A stretch of 64,000 bases of DNA from Bacillus mycoides (GTDB lineage: Bacteria > Bacillota > Bacilli > Bacillales > Bacillaceae_G), in NCBI RefSeq assembly GCF_018742245.1, contig NZ_CP036132.1, positions 4,955,001 through 5,019,000 on the forward strand. The letters run 5' to 3'. The notes under the pieces are model-generated. The model worked only from the letters and a program-made list of their open reading frames with translations, was not told where the DNA came from and searched no databases. The position numbers were made by a program, and so were the translations under genes. Position 1 is the stretch's first letter. Each line of letters begins with the position of its first letter. Of this stretch, positions 61,551 through 64,000 are shown one piece after another.

Positions 61551-62846
61551 CTACTTAGCATCTCCTTCAATTCGATAGTTTGCTTTCACACAATCTATTT
61601 CTTCATACGATTGCAATGTATGTAGAATGTACTCATAATCCGCAAGAGAAGCACGATGCGTTACAATTACGATTTCTGCTTTCCCTTTCTCTTCAAGTGG
61701 CATTTGAATAATCTTTTCAAAACTAACACCGCGCTCAGAGAACAATGATGTAATTTTTGCAAATACACCAATTTCGTCTTTCACATGAAGTCTTAAAAAC
61801 TTTTTCACAATAATTTCATCTGACTCTTTTAGTACCTTTTTATACTGCGGGGATACCGCACTATTTCCGTTTACACCTAGCCTAATATTTTGCATTACAG
61901 CAACTAGGTCAGAAACAACAGCTGTCGCTGTCGGTAAGCTTCCTGCTCCCGGACCATAAAACATCGTTTCTCCTACCGCTTCACCATACACATAGACAGC
62001 ATTATATTCATTTTGCACTGCCGCAAGAGGGTGTGCATTTGGAAGTAAAGTTGGCTCAACTGTAACCTCTAATTTCTCGCCATCTCGCTTTGCAAGACCA
62101 ATTAATTTAATTGTATAGCCTAAGCTCTTACTATATTCAATATCTTCTGCTGTAATAGAAGTAATTCCTTTTACCTTCACATCTCCAAGCTCTACATTTG
62201 TAGAGAAACCGAGAGTAGCCAAAATCGTCATTTTTCTTGCCGCATCTAAACCTTCTACGTCTGATGTTGGATCTGCTTCTGCAAATCCAAGCTGCTGAGC
62301 CTCTTTTAACACGTCGTTATATGCTCTCCCTTCGTCTGACATTTTCGTCAAAATAAAATTTGTCGTTCCATTTACAATTCCCATTACTTTCGTAATAAGA
62401 TCTGAAGAAAGTCCTTCTACGATGCTTCGTAAAATTGGAATCCCTCCAGCTACACTTGCTTCGTAAAATAAATCAGCCTTGTTATCTTTTGCTACCGCTA
62501 AGAGTTCCGCTCCGTGTAACGCCATTAAATCTTTATTTGCAGTCACAACGTGCTTCCCGCCTTTTAGAGCTTGTAAAATATATGCTTTCGCATCATCAAT
62601 GCCGCCCATTACTTCGATGACAACATCAATATTAGGATTATCTAAAATTTCATTCACATCTTGTGTTAATAGAGTAGAAGGTACCTCTACCTCTCTCTCT
62701 TTCTCAATATTTTGCACCAACACTTTCGTTACTTTCACTGGACAACCTACTTGGTGTATAAGTCGTTCTTGATGATCTGTAATAATACGAACTACACCAC
62801 TACCAACTGTCCCAAGACCTAATAACCCAACTTGAATTTCTTTCAT
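61551..62846 (-). CDS. hom: Homoserine dehydrogenase
   Basis: A 431-residue homoserine dehydrogenase reducing aspartate semialdehyde to homoserine for methionine and threonine. N-terminal NAD(P)-binding motif GLLGLGTVGSGV; substrate/catalytic region VNGTTNFILTKM and GFAEADPTSDVEGLDAARKM (split); C-terminal ACT domain (about 350-425, LRLHVKDEIGVFAKITSLFS) for allosteric feedback. ATG 62846 is chosen (MKEIQVGLLG) with GAGGGGTGG upstream; the GTG four codons earlier lies within that site. It precedes metA in the pathway. No riboswitch is visible in the 141-bp gap. Confidence 0.95.
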   Translation of the reverse strand: MKEIQVGLLGLGTVGSGVVRIITDHQERLIHQVGCPVKVTKVLVQNIEKEREVEVPSTLLTQDVNEILDNPNIDVVIEVMGGIDDAKAYILQALKGGKHVVTANKDLMALHGAELLAVAKDNKADLFYEASVAGGIPILRSIVEGLSSDLITKVMGIVNGTTNFILTKMSDEGRAYNDVLKEAQQLGFAEADPTSDVEGLDAARKMTILATLGFSTNVELGDVKVKGITSITAEDIEYSKSLGYTIKLIGLAKRDGEKLEVTVEPTLLPNAHPLAAVQNEYNAVYVYGEAVGETMFYGPGAGSLPTATAVVSDLVAVMQNIRLGVNGNSAVSPQYKKVLKESDEIIVKKFLRLHVKDEIGVFAKITSLFSERGVSFEKIIQMPLEEKGKAEIVIVTHRASLADYEYILHTLQSYEEIDCVKANYRIEGDAK

Positions 62847-62987
62847 AATACTGTCCACCCCTCAAAAATTGTGTTTAGATGCCATTATATAGACAAAAAA
62901 TCTGAAAAACAATGTATTTTGAACATTCGGAAAAATAAGGGTTAATCTTTACAAATAAAACGCTACCACGTGTTACACAATCATTAT

Positions 62988-63893
62988 TTACAATATATAA
63001 GGGGTTTCTTGATACACGTAATAATTCAGCCAATTAGAGAATAATAAATTCCCATGACTCTTCCACCTAACAAGTGGCTTCTCATCTGGATTATTATGTT
63101 TAAAATAATTTTTTGGCACATCAATATTTAACCCTTTTTGTCGGTCCCGTTCGTATTCTTCCTTTAACGTATCACAACTATATTCACTGTGTCCCAGTGC
63201 GAAAACTTGCCTTCCCTCTTGCCCAATAACAAGATGAACACCCGCTTCTTCAGAATTGGCTAATAACGTTAATTCTTTCACTTTTTCAATATCGCTCTCT
63301 CGTACTTCTGTATGACGAGAATGCGGAGCAAAAAACACTTCATCAAACCCTTGTAACAATTTCACATGTTGCTCGCGAACCTCATGTTCAAATACACCAA
63401 ACATTTTTTTCGCAAGGGGATACTTCGGCACACCATAGTGATAATACAAACCAGCTTGTGCCCCCCAGCAAATATGAAGCGTAGATGTTACATTTGTTTT
63501 TGAATACTCCATAATACGTCCAAGCTCTTCCCAATAATCTACTTCTTCAAAAGAAAGAGTTTCAACTGGTGCTCCTGTAATAATGAGTCCATCAAATTTT
63601 TCATTCTCAATATCACGGAATGTTTTATAGAAGCTCGTTAAATGGTCCTGCGCTACATTGCGAGACAGATGCGATTCCATATGAAGTAAATGAACATCTA
63701 ATTGCAGCGGTGTATTTCCAATTAAACGAAGTAATTGCGCCTCTGTTTCTTGCTTTGTAGGCATTAAATTTAATATAGCAATTTTCAAAGCACGTATATC
63801 TTGTGTTGCTGCTCGCTCCTTCGTCATTACAAAAATATTTTCCTTCTGCAATACTTTGCGAGCTGGTAAATCTTTATCAATTATGATCGGCAT
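62988..63893 (-). CDS. metA: Homoserine O-acetyltransferase MetA
   Basis: A 301-residue MetA (homoserine transacylase) family enzyme, the first methionine-specific step. The catalytic cysteine is Cys142 in [12 protein letters not shown], with the His/Glu partners in [12 protein letters not shown]. Position 111 is Glu ([11 protein letters not shown]). In B. cereus MetA, glutamate at 111 was shown to select acetyl-CoA over succinyl-CoA, so this is an acetyltransferase. Its first 17 bases overlap the end of the upstream PLP-enzyme gene, so both are in one transcription unit. Confidence 0.95.
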   Translation of the reverse strand: MPIIIDKDLPARKVLQKENIFVMTKERAATQDIRALKIAILNLMPTKQETEAQLLRLIGNTPLQLDVHLLHMESHLSRNVAQDHLTSFYKTFRDIENEKFDGLIITGAPVETLSFEEVDYWEELGRIMEYSKTNVTSTLHICWGAQAGLYYHYGVPKYPLAKKMFGVFEHEVREQHVKLLQGFDEVFFAPHSRHTEVRESDIEKVKELTLLANSEEAGVHLVIGQEGRQVFALGHSEYSCDTLKEEYERDRQKGLNIDVPKNYFKHNNPDEKPLVRWKSHGNLLFSNWLNYYVYQETPYIL

Positions 63894-64000
63894 GTTGTTT
63901 GCCTCCGACTAGCGCTGCTTCTAAATCTGCAATAATATCAGAAACATCTTCTATACCGACCGATAAACGGATTAAATCAGATGTAACGCCAGCTAAACGC
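63877..64000 (-). CDS. Cys/Met metabolism PLP enzyme, C-terminal end (probably O-acetylhomoserine sulfhydrylase)
   Basis: Only the last 40 codons are in the window: [20 protein letters not shown], then [13 protein letters not shown] and KQHADHN. The segment [21 protein letters not shown] is diagnostic of the C-terminus of the Cys/Met PLP family (MetY, MetC, MetB); given as IRLSVGIE and DIIADL it is clear. Because it is upstream of and overlaps an acetyl-specific MetA, O-acetylhomoserine sulfhydrylase (metY) is the likely identity. Most of the gene lies beyond the window. Confidence 0.8.
   Translation of the reverse strand, partial: RLAGVTSDLIRLSVGIEDVSDIIADLEAALVGGKQHADHN

Noticed and set aside
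62847..62987. SAM (S-box) or T-box riboswitch before hom or in front of metA
   Set aside because: The spaces are too short and show none of the conserved leader motifs; metA is inside an operon whose leader lies outside the window.

Overview
The window is chromosomal DNA of a Bacillus cereus group bacterium (cereus/thuringiensis/mycoides type). The evidence is the nprB - plcR - papR cluster with canonical PlcR boxes, a very large collagen-adhesin-like surface protein, low-GC Firmicute gene structure with strong Shine-Dalgarno sites, and gene order that follows the ywj-ywi-ywh-ywf-ywd region of the B. subtilis chromosome. PlcR is full length (285 aa), so this is not typical B. anthracis, where plcR carries a nonsense mutation.

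Layout. 1-3.3 kb: the N-terminal part of fadF (fatty acid oxidation, with a FadR-like operator), clsB and uvsE, as in B. subtilis ywjF-ywjE-ywjD. 3.4-25.3 kb: an accessory stretch that interrupts that synteny. It holds a membrane PAS-GGDEF-EAL protein, papR/plcR/nprB, an ABC transporter plus two-component operon (yvfRSTU type), methionine aminopeptidase, a secreted M28 aminopeptidase, a decayed second map copy, a 2532-residue LPXTG adhesin with 23 CnaB repeats, and about 1.6 kb of apparently decayed DNA that includes a group II intron domain V-like hairpin. 25.3-38.9 kb: argS/ywiB, an S66 peptidase, a YxeA protein, an EIIC-like membrane protein, speB/speE, an MFS pump with a MerR regulator, a glycerophosphodiesterase, pbpG, ywhD, ywhC and a 4-oxalocrotonate tautomerase. 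39-51.5 kb: ywfO, a Fur-type siderophore uptake operon (YfiYZ/YfhA/YusV type), rsfA, lipL, pta, hemQ, a D-Ala-D-Ala carboxypeptidase, and the spore germination pair cwlJ-gerQ. 51.5-64 kb: ywdK, ywdI, a potassium channel, ywdJ, a HAD phosphatase, ung downstream of an SGNH hydrolase/ABC operon, a LacI regulator, a YczE-like protein, hom, metA, and the 3' end of a PLP sulfhydrylase gene.

Functional links. papR and plcR form a quorum-sensing pair that should drive nprB and papR through the two PlcR boxes. hom, metA and the partial PLP enzyme are consecutive methionine-pathway steps. pbpG, rsfA, cwlJ and gerQ are sporulation/germination genes. speB and speE make polyamines. The intergenic spaces carry several dispersed, structured repeats typical of this group, and many convergent genes share bidirectional terminators, some overlapping stop codons.

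No rRNA, tRNA, CRISPR array or intact transposase was seen. The most unusual items are the higher-order duplication inside the adhesin, the PapR C-terminus ending IPFEY, the Asp-to-Ala change in the EAL domain's KID motif, the long hairpin inside the siderophore operon, the repeat-encoded open frame after speB, and the hairpin covering the pbpG ribosome binding site.
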